From Bog-756 sp963813525 (GTDB lineage Bacteria > Actinomycetota > Acidimicrobiia > Acidimicrobiales > RAAP-2): a stretch of DNA of 64,000 bases. The stretch spans positions 2,728,001-2,792,000 of the forward strand of contig CAWEZI010000005.1 in NCBI GenBank assembly GCA_963813525.1, read 5' to 3'. Within the stretch, counting starts at the first letter, position 1, and the number at the start of each line of letters is the position of its first letter. A program made the position numbers and the translations under genes. A model generated the notes under the pieces. The model did no database searches, was not told the origin of the DNA, and was given only the letters and a program-made list of their open reading frames with translations. Below, piece after piece: positions 8,728 to 17,506 of the stretch.

Positions 8728-9435
8728 ATGGCACATCTTGATGGTCGGGCGGCACTGGTTTCGGGGGCGTCGGGGGGCATCGGTAGGGCGGTAGCCGACC
8801 GTCTGGCTGCCGACGGTGCATCGGTCGTGCGCAGCGATGTTCGTGTCCCCGTCGACGGCATCGTCTGCGACGTCCGTGATGAGGCGTCGTGCGCTCAGGC
8901 GGTAGCGCAGGTGTTGGCTTCCTACGGACAACTGGACATCCTGATAAACGTGGCCGGCATCGGGATGGCGTCACTGGTCGGCGACCTGCAACCCTCCGTA
9001 TGGCGAGAAATCATCGAGGTGAACCTCACAGGCACCTTCTTGCTCAGCCAGAAGGCGCTGCCCGCTCTTCTCCGGGCACAGGGATCCATCGTCAACATGG
9101 CCTCGGTGGCCGGGCTGCGAGCGACGCCGTACAACGCGGCCTACTGCGCCTCAAAAGGAGGCGTGATCATGCTCACCAAGTCCATGGCTATCGAGCTGGC
9201 CCCGCTGGGCGTCCGGGTCAATGCGGTGTGCCCCGCTTCGGTGGACACGCCCATGCTGCGCTCCTTCGCCCTGCCCGACGGGGCTGATCTGGGCCTTCTG
9301 GCCCGGGCCGCCTCACCCATGGGTGGCGTCATCGAACCGTCCGAAGTGGCATCGGCGGTGGCCTATCTGGTCTCGGACGAGGCGGCCAGCGTGACCGGCA
9401 CCACTCTGGTCATCGATGGAGCGGCCAGCGCTTGA
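8728..9435 (+). CDS. Short-chain dehydrogenase/reductase
   Basis: Classical SDR of 235 aa. Cofactor motif SGASGGIG is near residues 12-19 and INVAG near 73-77. The catalytic residues are Ser126, Tyr139 and Lys143. It ends with the usual GTTLVIDGA segment. GAGG lies just upstream of the ATG. Its 3' end overlaps the convergent amidohydrolase gene by 26 bp. Position beside an aldehyde dehydrogenase and the amidohydrolase block suggests a catabolic dehydrogenase; the substrate cannot be assigned. Confidence 0.85.
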   Translation: MAHLDGRAALVSGASGGIGRAVADRLAADGASVVRSDVRVPVDGIVCDVRDEASCAQAVAQVLASYGQLDILINVAGIGMASLVGDLQPSVWREIIEVNLTGTFLLSQKALPALLRAQGSIVNMASVAGLRATPYNAAYCASKGGVIMLTKSMAIELAPLGVRVNAVCPASVDTPMLRSFALPDGADLGLLARAASPMGGVIEPSEVASAVAYLVSDEAASVTGTTLVIDGAASA

Positions 9436-11137
9436 CCGAGGCGAGCGAGACTGTTTCGGTGTCAGCTCCCGAGCGCAGGACCCTGCCTGGCCGGCGTCCT
9501 GTAACAGTGCCATTTCGGACGACTTCCTGGCCGGCGACGTAGACCCCCACCACGCCGCGGGAACCAGCCGTAAGGCGCTCTCCCCCACCGGGCAGGTCGG
9601 CCACCAGCCGGGCCGGCTCGCTGCCCACGGTCGCCGGGTCGAACACCACCAGGTCGGCATGCCATCCCTCAGCCAGTCTTCCCCGCTCCCGCAGTCCGTA
9701 ATGACGGGCCGGTCGCTCTGTCATCATCGCTACCGCCTCCTCCATCCGAAGCAATCCTCGCTGGCGGACCACCTCGCTCAGCACCCGTGTGGGGTAGTTG
9801 GCATGGCACATCAGATCGAGGTGGGCACCGGCATCCGAACCGCCGAGCATGACCCGGGGGTCCTTCCACACCTCCACTCTGGCCCGCCATCCCTCGTCGC
9901 TCTGCCCCAGACCGGGGGTGAGCGACGGGAGCACGACGTAGAGCGTGAGCCCGTCCCGCAGGACCACGTCGATGAGGACGTCAATGACGTCCGTACCCCT
10001 TTGGTCGGCGATCGAGCCCAGGGACCACCCGACCCAGGAGGAATCGGAGTCCGCCACCTCCATGAGGCTGAAGTCGGCCAGCACTCCCAGGGCCCGGTCG
10101 GCCATTCTCTGGGCTGCCGCCCGCAGGGCGGCCCGCGTGGTCGGGTCGCCAATGGCCTCCCCACGCCCATCGGCGTCCAGCATCAGAACCTCCGACCAGA
10201 CCGGTAGGCCGGCGAGAATGTTGCTGGCCCGCATGCGCATCATGTCGGGCAAGGCCAAAGCCACGACGTAGGCGCCGCGCTGGGCAGCCAGGTCGGACGC
10301 CCGGAGCTGGCCGGCGAAGATCTCCTCGGAAGCCAAGCTCCCGAGGAGATTCCAATTCAGGGGACGGTCGGCGGCCAGTGACATGTCGGCCATGAGCTCC
10401 ATACGGTCCTCGGGGATGGGCCCGACCGTGGGGATGAACTCGAGCGTGGTTCCTTCGTGGTGGCGGACGGCGGCGGCCAGTCTCACGAACTCCTCACGAG
10501 CGGCGCAGGTGGAAGGGACAGGGTGGTGGTCGCCATCGAGGTGTCCCTCACCGAGAGACGACGAGAACCCGAGTGCGCCGCCCCGGACCGACTCGGAAAC
10601 CAACTCGGCCATGGCGGCCAGTTGCTCGGCGTCCGCTGGTCGGCTACTGGCCGCCGCTCCCATCACCACCCGGCGGACGGTCGAGTGTCCCACCAGGAAC
10701 CCGGCGTTGACAGAAAGCCCCTGATCGATGCGGTCGAGGTACTGAGCGAAGGACCGCCACTGCCAGGGTCCCGCTCCTTCGAGTGCTGCCAGCGGGATCC
10801 CTTCGACCACCGCCATCATCCGCTGGATGTACCCGGCATCGTTTGCGCCGATCGGGGCGATCGAGAATCCACAGTTGCCTCCCACCACGGTCGTCACCCC
10901 ATGAACGACCGACGGGCTGGCGGTGGGGTCCCACAAGAGTTGTGCGTCGTAGTGGGTGTGGATGTCGATGAAACCGGGACAGACGATCTTCCCGCCGACG
11001 TCGATCTCCTCGGCACCGTTCTGATCGATCTCGCCGACCGCCGCCACCCTTCCGGCACGGATTCCTACGTCGGCCAGGCGGCCCGGCACTCCGGTTCCGT
11101 CGACCACGAACCCACCTCGCAGCACCCGATCGAGCAA
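9410..11137 (-). CDS. D-aminoacylase/N-acyl-D-amino-acid deacylase-like amidohydrolase
   Basis: Metal-dependent amidohydrolase-superfamily enzyme, 575 aa. FIDIHTHYDAQ near residues 57-66 supplies His60 and His62 as metal ligands; GGSDAGAHLD toward the C-terminus supplies the catalytic Asp. Proteins of this group hydrolyse N-acyl-D-amino acids, hydantoins or related amides. The TTG start at 11137 has GGAGAGG six bases upstream and lies 1 bp beyond the stop of the preceding amidohydrolase gene, so the two are co-transcribed. A homologous enzyme is encoded divergently at 12655. Confidence 0.85.
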   Translation of the reverse strand: MLDRVLRGGFVVDGTGVPGRLADVGIRAGRVAAVGEIDQNGAEEIDVGGKIVCPGFIDIHTHYDAQLLWDPTASPSVVHGVTTVVGGNCGFSIAPIGANDAGYIQRMMAVVEGIPLAALEGAGPWQWRSFAQYLDRIDQGLSVNAGFLVGHSTVRRVVMGAAASSRPADAEQLAAMAELVSESVRGGALGFSSSLGEGHLDGDHHPVPSTCAAREEFVRLAAAVRHHEGTTLEFIPTVGPIPEDRMELMADMSLAADRPLNWNLLGSLASEEIFAGQLRASDLAAQRGAYVVALALPDMMRMRASNILAGLPVWSEVLMLDADGRGEAIGDPTTRAALRAAAQRMADRALGVLADFSLMEVADSDSSWVGWSLGSIADQRGTDVIDVLIDVVLRDGLTLYVVLPSLTPGLGQSDEGWRARVEVWKDPRVMLGGSDAGAHLDLMCHANYPTRVLSEVVRQRGLLRMEEAVAMMTERPARHYGLRERGRLAEGWHADLVVFDPATVGSEPARLVADLPGGGERLTAGSRGVVGVYVAGQEVVRNGTVTGRRPGRVLRSGADTETVSLASVKRWPLHR

Positions 11138-11138
11138 C

Positions 11139-12566
11139 TCAGCCCTCTCCGGCCCACGCCTTCACGGCCTGGTCGACGACGGTCCCCGTGAAGAACTCGG
11201 GGTTGGTCCCCGTATAGAAGGCCACCGGGTTCTCGAATGTGAAGGCACGGAAGGCGTCGGTGTCGATCCATTTGCGTTCCACCATTTCGTAGGCCTCGTG
11301 GAGGACTGCGGACACGTCGGGAACGTCCCAGTGGGAGATATCAGAGCCCATCATGACGCGGAGCTCGGCACTACAAGGGTTGACCGAGGTGTTGAAAGCC
11401 AGCGAAGTCAAGGGATCATCAGCTTCGCAGCCGAACCAGAAGCGGTCGACAAACAGTTCTTTGATGTCATGGACACCCTCGATGTTGCACGCCGCCCACT
11501 CGTCAAGGGTGCCTTCGTCCTCGTCTGCTCGCCGCGGAGGGCGAGCCCCGGTCAGAGCATCGGGTGCGTATCTGGCCATCAAATCGACCAGAAGCCGTCT
11601 ATCGACCAGGCGCGGATCGAGATTCTGCTCGAGCGCAGCCAGGTTGCGCTTCTCCCAGTGGCTGACGATGTCACTGTAGAGAGCGGCCGCCCACGCCACT
11701 CCTCCCTCCAGGAAGGCGAAGTTCATCCGTGGGAACCGCCGGGTGACGCCTCCGAGAAACAACGATTTGGCCAGCGACTGCTGACCTTCAGCCAGCATCG
11801 ACAGGTGATTGAACACGTAGCTCGAAATGGAACGATAAGGCGTCATCCCGATGAATCCGGAGTGAAAGGCGATGGACACGCCCAGCTCGGTGGCCGCCGC
11901 CCACACCGGGTCATAGTCGTAGGCGGAATCGACGCCGAATTGGTCCAGCCAGTAGGCATATTTGGCCAGCAGAGGATCGCTTCCGGCCAGGGCGTCGAAG
12001 GGCCGTTGGACGTAGCCGGCCAGGACCACCGCTTTGAACCCGAGCTCCCTCACAGCGAATTCGAGTTCGGCGATGGCTTCATCGGGGGTCACCATGGGAA
12101 TGGCCGCTACCGGGGTCAGCCGGTCCGACAGCGAGGCGAAACGGTCGGCATTGCAGCGATTGAGAGCCCGACAGGTTCCGCGGCGGTAGGTGTCGTCATC
12201 GCTGTGCATGAAGACCAACCCCAGGCTGGGATAGACGATCCCGAAGTCGATGCCGATCTCGTCCAGCCGCTCGTAGAGAAGCTGGGGGAACAAGGCGGTG
12301 GCCAAATCGATGGTCTGCTTGGCCGGGGCGCTCCACCACGGTCCCCGCGGGGTGCGGGTGGCCTTCCGTTCGGCAGGGGTCTGGTCGTGCCATGGCGTCT
12401 CTGTCCCGCCATAGGGAGGAACCATCCGCCGAAACAGGGGATGTCGGAGGGACAGCCCCTCCTGTTCGAGATAGGGGGCCAAGGTCGGCAGGTGCTCGGC
12501 CATGTGACCGTCGCTGTCGATCACCGGGTGCCCGAGCCGGGCCCGGATGTGGGAGGCACCGGCCAT
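11139..12566 (-). CDS. Amidohydrolase-2 family (ACMSD-like) metal-dependent hydrolase
   Basis: 475-residue TIM-barrel protein of the amidohydrolase-2 group (PF04909 type). It begins with VIDSDGHMAE near residues 15-24, the usual first metal-binding strand. It has FHSGF near the middle and MMGSDISHWD near the C-terminus, where the catalytic Asp is expected. Such proteins act as decarboxylases or hydrolases in aromatic and steroid breakdown. It lies 1 bp upstream of the D-aminoacylase-like gene in one transcript. The promoter is shared with the divergent 12655 gene and contains two palindromes. Confidence 0.82.
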   Translation of the reverse strand: MAGASHIRARLGHPVIDSDGHMAEHLPTLAPYLEQEGLSLRHPLFRRMVPPYGGTETPWHDQTPAERKATRTPRGPWWSAPAKQTIDLATALFPQLLYERLDEIGIDFGIVYPSLGLVFMHSDDDTYRRGTCRALNRCNADRFASLSDRLTPVAAIPMVTPDEAIAELEFAVRELGFKAVVLAGYVQRPFDALAGSDPLLAKYAYWLDQFGVDSAYDYDPVWAAATELGVSIAFHSGFIGMTPYRSISSYVFNHLSMLAEGQQSLAKSLFLGGVTRRFPRMNFAFLEGGVAWAAALYSDIVSHWEKRNLAALEQNLDPRLVDRRLLVDLMARYAPDALTGARPPRRADEDEGTLDEWAACNIEGVHDIKELFVDRFWFGCEADDPLTSLAFNTSVNPCSAELRVMMGSDISHWDVPDVSAVLHEAYEMVERKWIDTDAFRAFTFENPVAFYTGTNPEFFTGTVVDQAVKAWAGEG

Positions 12567-12571
12567 CGGCC

Positions 12572-12605
12572 TAATATACGCATATTACCGTCCGGGCGAC
12601 GGTAA
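12572..12605. promoter_or_regulatory. Two overlapping palindromes in a divergent promoter
   Basis: TAATAT (12572-12577) and ATATTA (12582-12587) form one inverted repeat with spacer ACGC. TTACCGTC (12585-12592) and GACGGTAA (12598-12605) form a second, perfect 8-bp repeat with a 5-base spacer. Both lie in the 88-bp gap between the divergent amidohydrolase genes. The second has the size and symmetry of a TetR-type operator, and a TetR gene lies 3 kb away at 15751-16386. Confidence 0.5.
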
Positions 12606-12654
12606 CCGCTTACTGTCCTGGTGCCAGCTACCGTCTTCCCACCGAGGTGGTCCC

Positions 12655-14349
12655 GTGGTCTACGACGTCGTCATTCGCAACGGCACGGTGGTGGACGGGT
12701 CGGGCACGGGTTCCTACCGGGCCGACGTCGGCGTGGTGGACGACAGGATCGCCACGGTGGGCAGGATCACCACTCGGGGATCCGTGGACATCGATGCCGA
12801 AGGGCACGTGGTCAGCCCCGGATTCATCGACGGCCATACCCACATGGATGCCCAGGTTTTCTGGGACGCCTCCGGCTCGAGCTCGTGTTGGCACGGAGTG
12901 ACGACCGCAGTGATGGGCAACTGTGGCTTCACACTGGCACCGGTGCGCTCCCACCAGCGGGAACTGGTCGTCCGAAATCTCGAACGGGCGGAAGACATCG
13001 ATCCCGCTGCCCTGGCCGCCGGCATCGATTGGTGTTTCGAGACCTTCCCTGAGTACCTCGACGCGGTTGAACGACTGCCCAAAGGCATCAACTTCGCCGC
13101 CAATATCGGACACTCTGCTCTCCGCACCTGGGCTATGGGCGAGAGAGCCTTCGAGGAAAAGGCCTCCGACGAGGACCTCACCCTTATGGCCGACCAGCTG
13201 GCCGATGCGCTTCGAGCCGGGGCCATCGGGTTCTCCACCTCCCGTACCCAGCACCACGAAACTTCAGATGGGCGACCGGTGGCTTCACGGATTGCCTCGT
13301 GGAGCGAGGTGGCGGCACTGGTCGGGGTGATGGGGAGACATGGCGGCATCTTCGAAGGCGCCGATGCCGGCATGTCGGCCCCTGATCCGGTGGTACGCCA
13401 ACGGTCTCTGGACCGGATGACAGATCTCGCTGCCCAAACCGGGGTGCCGATGACCTTCGGGCTACTGGCCACCAGTTCGGCCGGCTATCTCCTGGACTTC
13501 CTCGACCAGGCGGCTGCCGTTGGGGCCCGGATGGTGGCACAGACCCATTGCCGGGGCATCTCCGTGCTCCTTTCCCTGAAGACGCGATTGCCGTTCGACC
13601 TCATTCCCGCATGGTCCGGGCTGCGTTCCCGATCGGTTGAGGATCAACTGCGTATCTTGAGTGACACCGAGCTTCGAATCCCGTTCGTCGAGGCCGCCGT
13701 CGCTGCCGATTACGGGAGGTTCACCGGTGTCGGGGCGCAGGCACGACCTCCGGACTTCGACGGCATCCGCGTCTACCGGCATGGGCTGCCACCCAATCCC
13801 TCCGTGGCCGACATCGCCACCCAACGAGGGCTTCATCCGGCCGAGGCCATGATCGAACTGTGTGTGGCTTCGCAGGGTGAGCAGCTTTTCATCCAACCCA
13901 GCCTCTATCCCCAGGACGACGCCATTTTGCAGCGCGCTCTACGACATCCGCGGACGGTCATGACCTTCTCCGACTCGGGAGCGCACCTCAGCCAGATTGC
14001 CGACTCATCCATCCACACCCATCTGCTCGGACACTGGGTGCGCGACCGCCAAGCATTCACCCTCGAAGAGGGTGTCCGCATGATCACCCTGGAGCCGGCC
14101 TTGGCGTGGGGATTCAGCGACCGCGGACTTCTACGCGAAGGCATGACGGCTGATCTCAATGTATTCGATCCTTCCACTGTCGGCCCTCGCGTCCCGGAAC
14201 TGGTCGACGATCTCCCCGGCGGAGGACGTCGACTCGAACAGCGTTCCACCGGATTTCTGGCCACCCTGGTGGGGGGACGGGTCACCATCGATCAGGGACA
14301 GCCAACGGGAGCAACACCGGGCCGACTGCTGCGACGCCGTCGGGTCTGA
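12655..14349 (+). CDS. D-aminoacylase-like amidohydrolase
   Basis: Second D-aminoacylase-type amidohydrolase, 564 aa from the GTG at 12655 (AGGTGG four bases upstream). It starts VVYDVVIRNGTVVDG, the usual beta-sandwich strand. FIDGHTHMDAQ carries the two metal-binding His residues, and FSDSGAHLSQ carries the late catalytic Asp. It resembles the enzyme at 9410-11137 in layout but is clearly diverged, so the two probably act on different amides or lactams. It is divergent from the 11139-12566 operon and convergent with the SnoaL-like gene. Confidence 0.83.
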   Translation: MVYDVVIRNGTVVDGSGTGSYRADVGVVDDRIATVGRITTRGSVDIDAEGHVVSPGFIDGHTHMDAQVFWDASGSSSCWHGVTTAVMGNCGFTLAPVRSHQRELVVRNLERAEDIDPAALAAGIDWCFETFPEYLDAVERLPKGINFAANIGHSALRTWAMGERAFEEKASDEDLTLMADQLADALRAGAIGFSTSRTQHHETSDGRPVASRIASWSEVAALVGVMGRHGGIFEGADAGMSAPDPVVRQRSLDRMTDLAAQTGVPMTFGLLATSSAGYLLDFLDQAAAVGARMVAQTHCRGISVLLSLKTRLPFDLIPAWSGLRSRSVEDQLRILSDTELRIPFVEAAVAADYGRFTGVGAQARPPDFDGIRVYRHGLPPNPSVADIATQRGLHPAEAMIELCVASQGEQLFIQPSLYPQDDAILQRALRHPRTVMTFSDSGAHLSQIADSSIHTHLLGHWVRDRQAFTLEEGVRMITLEPALAWGFSDRGLLREGMTADLNVFDPSTVGPRVPELVDDLPGGGRRLEQRSTGFLATLVGGRVTIDQGQPTGATPGRLLRRRRV

Positions 14350-14371
14350 CGCCTCACCAGGGTTCGCCCTC

Positions 14372-14806
14372 TCAACGCATCCAGACGGTGGTCGACTGGC
14401 GAGTGGCAATGACCCACCGATCTCCCTGGCGCGCACAGTGGTCGCGGTATCGAATTCCCAAGGTCAGATCGCCGCTGCCGTCACTCGCACTCCCAATTTG
14501 ATAGACGACCGCGTAGGTGTCCATCGAGGCCTCCTCGCCGCTGTCAGCCACCTCGATGAGCGGGTCGCCGATCATGTGCATGCTGGTGGGAAAGGAGCGC
14601 GGTGCCCGCATGGTGTCCAACCACTCCTCGCGCGTTTGGGTACCACCGGCACCCACGATCTCGGCCTCAGGATGAAACAGGGACGAGAGAGTATCGACGT
14701 CCCGCTGGTCGACGGCGCGGGCATACCGTTGGAGGAGGGACCGCAGGTCCCGGTAGGGATCGGAGCCGGTCGGCCGGCTCGGGTTGTCGCTTACCGCCGG
14801 AGTCAC
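14372..14806 (-). CDS. SnoaL-like/NTF2-fold protein
   Basis: 144-residue protein of the NTF2/SnoaL superfamily, used as small isomerases, cyclases, dehydratases or dioxygenase beta subunits. YARAVDQRDVDTLSSLFHPEA near residues 25-45 is the typical cone-fold opening, and GIRYRDHCARQGDRWVIATR is the typical closing strand. The GTG at 14806 overlaps the stop of the cyclase gene by 4 bp, so the two are translationally coupled. The open frame upstream of this GTG is shadow sequence from the cyclase gene. Confidence 0.75.
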   Translation of the reverse strand: MTPAVSDNPSRPTGSDPYRDLRSLLQRYARAVDQRDVDTLSSLFHPEAEIVGAGGTQTREEWLDTMRAPRSFPTSMHMIGDPLIEVADSGEEASMDTYAVVYQIGSASDGSGDLTLGIRYRDHCARQGDRWVIATRQSTTVWMR

Positions 14807-15738
14807 AGCGCGGCCACCGGATTCACCGGACACCCGGTGCCGCGCGGTATCCGGAGCGGGGCCATCGAGAACAGAAAGGCCCATCGTCCCACCTCGTCGC
14901 AGCACTTTTGCAGCTGGATCACGCTCAGGTTGTCGATGAGGTGGAGGCCCATGGCCACGATGCCGATCTGGTGCACCGGAAAAGGCCACTGGGGGATGGG
15001 AAGGAAGGGCATCGGGTCGGAAATGCCGTCGCTACCGAGGACCGCCACCTGCCGGTCGAGGATCCATGCCAGACATTCGGGATGCAAGCCCGACAAACCG
15101 TCGAAACCATGCACGGCCTGACGACGCGCCTCCCGCCCGGTGGCTACAATAAGGATGTCCCCGGGTCCGACGGTCACCGCTTGGGCTGCTTCGGTCCGCT
15201 CGAGATCGGCCACGGCGACCACGTCGCCGGCACCGAAGTACTCGACGCCCAGCGCTCGAGGAACATCAAGGAGCACTCCTCGGCCGATGACACCGTTGGC
15301 CATCGAGAGAACCGTGTTGGCCAGAGCGCCGTCGCTCCGGACCTGGCTGGCCGGACGTCCCCCGTACATCTCGCCGTGGACGAACATGTGCGAGAGTGCG
15401 TCTACGTGGGTCGTCCACAAGCCGTGGACGTCGAGAGCCAGATGGTCGCGGGCAGCCTCGTATCCCGGAATTCCATTGGAGTGGCGCGCATCACCGGAGG
15501 CCAGCATGTGGTGTTGGACCGGATGGGGGTGTTCGGGTCGGGGATCGGTGGCCAGGTCATGGGCCAGGCTGATCGTCTCTCCACTAAGAACCAGAGCGGC
15601 GGCGGCCGCCGTCCGATCACCGGTCAGATAATTGAGCGTCCCCCGCTGGTCGTCGGGTCCCCATCGTCCCCAGGTCTTGAGTGATTCATAGAGAGCGTCC
15701 AGTTCTCCCGAACTGGGCACGGTGTAAGGGGCGTGCAC
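14803..15738 (-). CDS. Cyclase-family (kynurenine formamidase-like) hydrolase
   Basis: 311-residue protein of the cyclase/KynB-like family (PF04199), metal-dependent hydrolases acting on formamides or cyclic amides. The family signature HxGTHxDxPxH appears in variant form as LWTTHVDALSHM near residues 107-118. The start is GTG, 12 bp after the stop of the TetR gene, so TetR, cyclase and SnoaL-like protein form one operon. With the nearby D-aminoacylases, the theme of the block is hydrolysis of amide or lactam bonds. Confidence 0.8.
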   Translation of the reverse strand: MHAPYTVPSSGELDALYESLKTWGRWGPDDQRGTLNYLTGDRTAAAAALVLSGETISLAHDLATDPRPEHPHPVQHHMLASGDARHSNGIPGYEAARDHLALDVHGLWTTHVDALSHMFVHGEMYGGRPASQVRSDGALANTVLSMANGVIGRGVLLDVPRALGVEYFGAGDVVAVADLERTEAAQAVTVGPGDILIVATGREARRQAVHGFDGLSGLHPECLAWILDRQVAVLGSDGISDPMPFLPIPQWPFPVHQIGIVAMGLHLIDNLSVIQLQKCCDEVGRWAFLFSMAPLRIPRGTGCPVNPVAAL

Positions 15739-15750
15739 GGGGCCATCCTC

Positions 15751-16386
15751 TCAACTGGGGGGAGTGATTGCCGTCATAGCGCCGAGCACCATGGCCATCA
15801 GGTTGTCAACGAACCGGTCCTCGGGGAGGGCTCGGCGCTTGCTGGCCCCCTCATCGAGAAGCCGGGCCCAGTCAGCGACGGCTCGTCCGACGAACACGAT
15901 GCACAGCTCGCGACGGATCCGCCACAAATCGTCGGGCACCTCCGGACATCGTTGGCGGAGGAGCTCCCACGCCTCGTGCCCGGCAGTGTCCCGCATCAGC
16001 GATCGGATCTCCGGGGTCATACGGTCGAGCATTCCGGACAGCTCGGAGCCGATCCGAAGATAGGCACGTTCTCGCCATCCGCGCCGGGCCAGGTCGGCCA
16101 GGGGACGTACGATCACGGAAGTGGCGGCCAGGCGATCCCCAGGCGGCCCGGCGCGGACCTGGGCCAGGAGAGCCCGCCGTTGAGCAGCGATGACGGGCAC
16201 GTGCCGCTCCAGAACCCCATAGAGAACATCGGTCCGGCTCCCGATGTGGTAGCGGACGGCAGATGCATTGCGCTGATCGGCGGCCCGGACGATCTCGGCC
16301 ACCGACACGTTGTCGACGCCCCTGTCGGCGAACAGAGCTGTGGCCGCGTCGAGAAGCCGATCGCGCGTCGTCATCGACTCGGACAT
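15751..16386 (-). CDS. TetR-family transcriptional regulator
   Basis: 211-residue TetR repressor. The N-terminal helix-turn-helix reads RDRLLDAATALFADRGV then VSVAEIVRAADQ and YHIGSRTDVL, with the usual spacing. The C-terminal ligand domain is unassigned. The ATG at 16386 gives a normal N-terminus. It is first in an operon with the cyclase and SnoaL-like genes and may regulate them and the amidohydrolases through the palindromes at 12572-12605; that link is inference. Confidence 0.85.
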   Translation of the reverse strand: MSESMTTRDRLLDAATALFADRGVDNVSVAEIVRAADQRNASAVRYHIGSRTDVLYGVLERHVPVIAAQRRALLAQVRAGPPGDRLAATSVIVRPLADLARRGWRERAYLRIGSELSGMLDRMTPEIRSLMRDTAGHEAWELLRQRCPEVPDDLWRIRRELCIVFVGRAVADWARLLDEGASKRRALPEDRFVDNLMAMVLGAMTAITPPS

Positions 16387-16457
16387 TGACGGGCCAGAGT
16401 ACTCCGCCCGCTCTGGAGCGCCGCAGCTCGGTGGCGGGGACGCAGGCAAACGCCGGC

Positions 16458-17306
16458 TCAGGGCCACCCGGCGAGGAGTCCCAGCTGGCGGCAGACTTCC
16501 TGAGCCTCGATCCACTGGCCGTTCAGCTCGATGGCCCGATCGTCGGTGGCCAGCCAGGCGGCCACCGCGCCGACGACATCGGCCGGAGCACCCTTCGAGG
16601 CATCAAAGCCGAACTCGGCCATGTCGATGGCAATGCGCTCGGTGGCTACGAACCCGGGGCTCAGATTGAACGCCAGGATTCCCCGGTCACCCAGCTCGAC
16701 GGCAACCATGCCCGCCACCCGGTGCAGGGCACCCTTGGACATCCCGTACCCGAGCCCCCATCCGCCACGACCGGCGGGCCGATGCGGATCCATCGTTCCC
16801 GAGCTCGACGCCAGGTTGACGATCACTCCCCGTCCACGTTCGACCATTTGTGGAAGGACCAGCTTGACCAAGATCACAGGCGCCATGACATTGGCCTCGA
16901 GATGCCGGTCGAAGAGGTCGACCGGTGTGTCCAGAATCTGGTCCATGTGGCCCGGCCCGACATAGCGTCCGTTGTTGACCAGAACATCGATCGGACCCCA
17001 GCGCTCCTGCACCGTGGCCACTGCTGAACCCAGCGAGGCCCGTTCCAGTAGGTCCACGTAGATGGGGAGGGCCCGACGTCCTTCCCGCTCGATGAGGGCA
17101 GCGGTCGAGTCGAGTGAGCCCGGAAGCACCCGGGTGTTGGAGGAGGCGACCGTCGACGAATGTTCCCGCTGCTCACCCTCGTGGAGCGTTCTGGCTCCGA
17201 CGGCCACGTCGTAGCCAACCCGGGCCAGGTGCACGGCGATCGCCTTGCCGATCCCCCGGCTGGCTCCGGTGACCAGCGCTGTCCCCCTGGCCGTTCCTGA
17301 AACCAT
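16458..17306 (-). CDS. Short-chain dehydrogenase/reductase
   Basis: 282-residue SDR starting at the ATG at 17306. TGASRGIG is near residue 13. The Asn motif reads VNNGRYVG instead of NNAG, a small deviation. The catalytic set is Ser in LASSSG, then Tyr and Lys in YGMSKGA. A longer insertion before the catalytic loop (residues 50-75) distinguishes it from the other SDRs in the window. It lies 71 bp upstream of the TetR gene on the same strand and may be part of that transcript. Confidence 0.82.
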   Translation of the reverse strand: MVSGTARGTALVTGASRGIGKAIAVHLARVGYDVAVGARTLHEGEQREHSSTVASSNTRVLPGSLDSTAALIEREGRRALPIYVDLLERASLGSAVATVQERWGPIDVLVNNGRYVGPGHMDQILDTPVDLFDRHLEANVMAPVILVKLVLPQMVERGRGVIVNLASSSGTMDPHRPAGRGGWGLGYGMSKGALHRVAGMVAVELGDRGILAFNLSPGFVATERIAIDMAEFGFDASKGAPADVVGAVAAWLATDDRAIELNGQWIEAQEVCRQLGLLAGWP

Positions 17307-17506
17307 TCTGACTTTTGCTCGGTGCTCGTTCAAGGTCCGGTCCGTCCGACCATCGGTCCGTCGACCTCCGGGTCTGCCGATCACACTGTAGAAGGGCCGT
17401 GCTCGATGGACGAGCCGTCGAGCCTTTCCTTTTGGGACGGATGGGCGCAGGGGCAGAGCTCTTCCCCCGAGCTCTGTCGGATGTCAGAAATGCCGGTGGG
17501 CCGCCG

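Noticed and set aside
8600..8974. N-terminal extension of the aldehyde dehydrogenase to 613 aa
   Set aside because: The extension is unlike protein and covers the divergent promoter and the start of the SDR; the ATG at 8599 gives family length.
14807..14989. Longer N-terminus for the SnoaL-like protein
   Set aside because: It lies inside the cyclase gene, and the GTGA overlap at 14803-14806 gives a natural coupled start.
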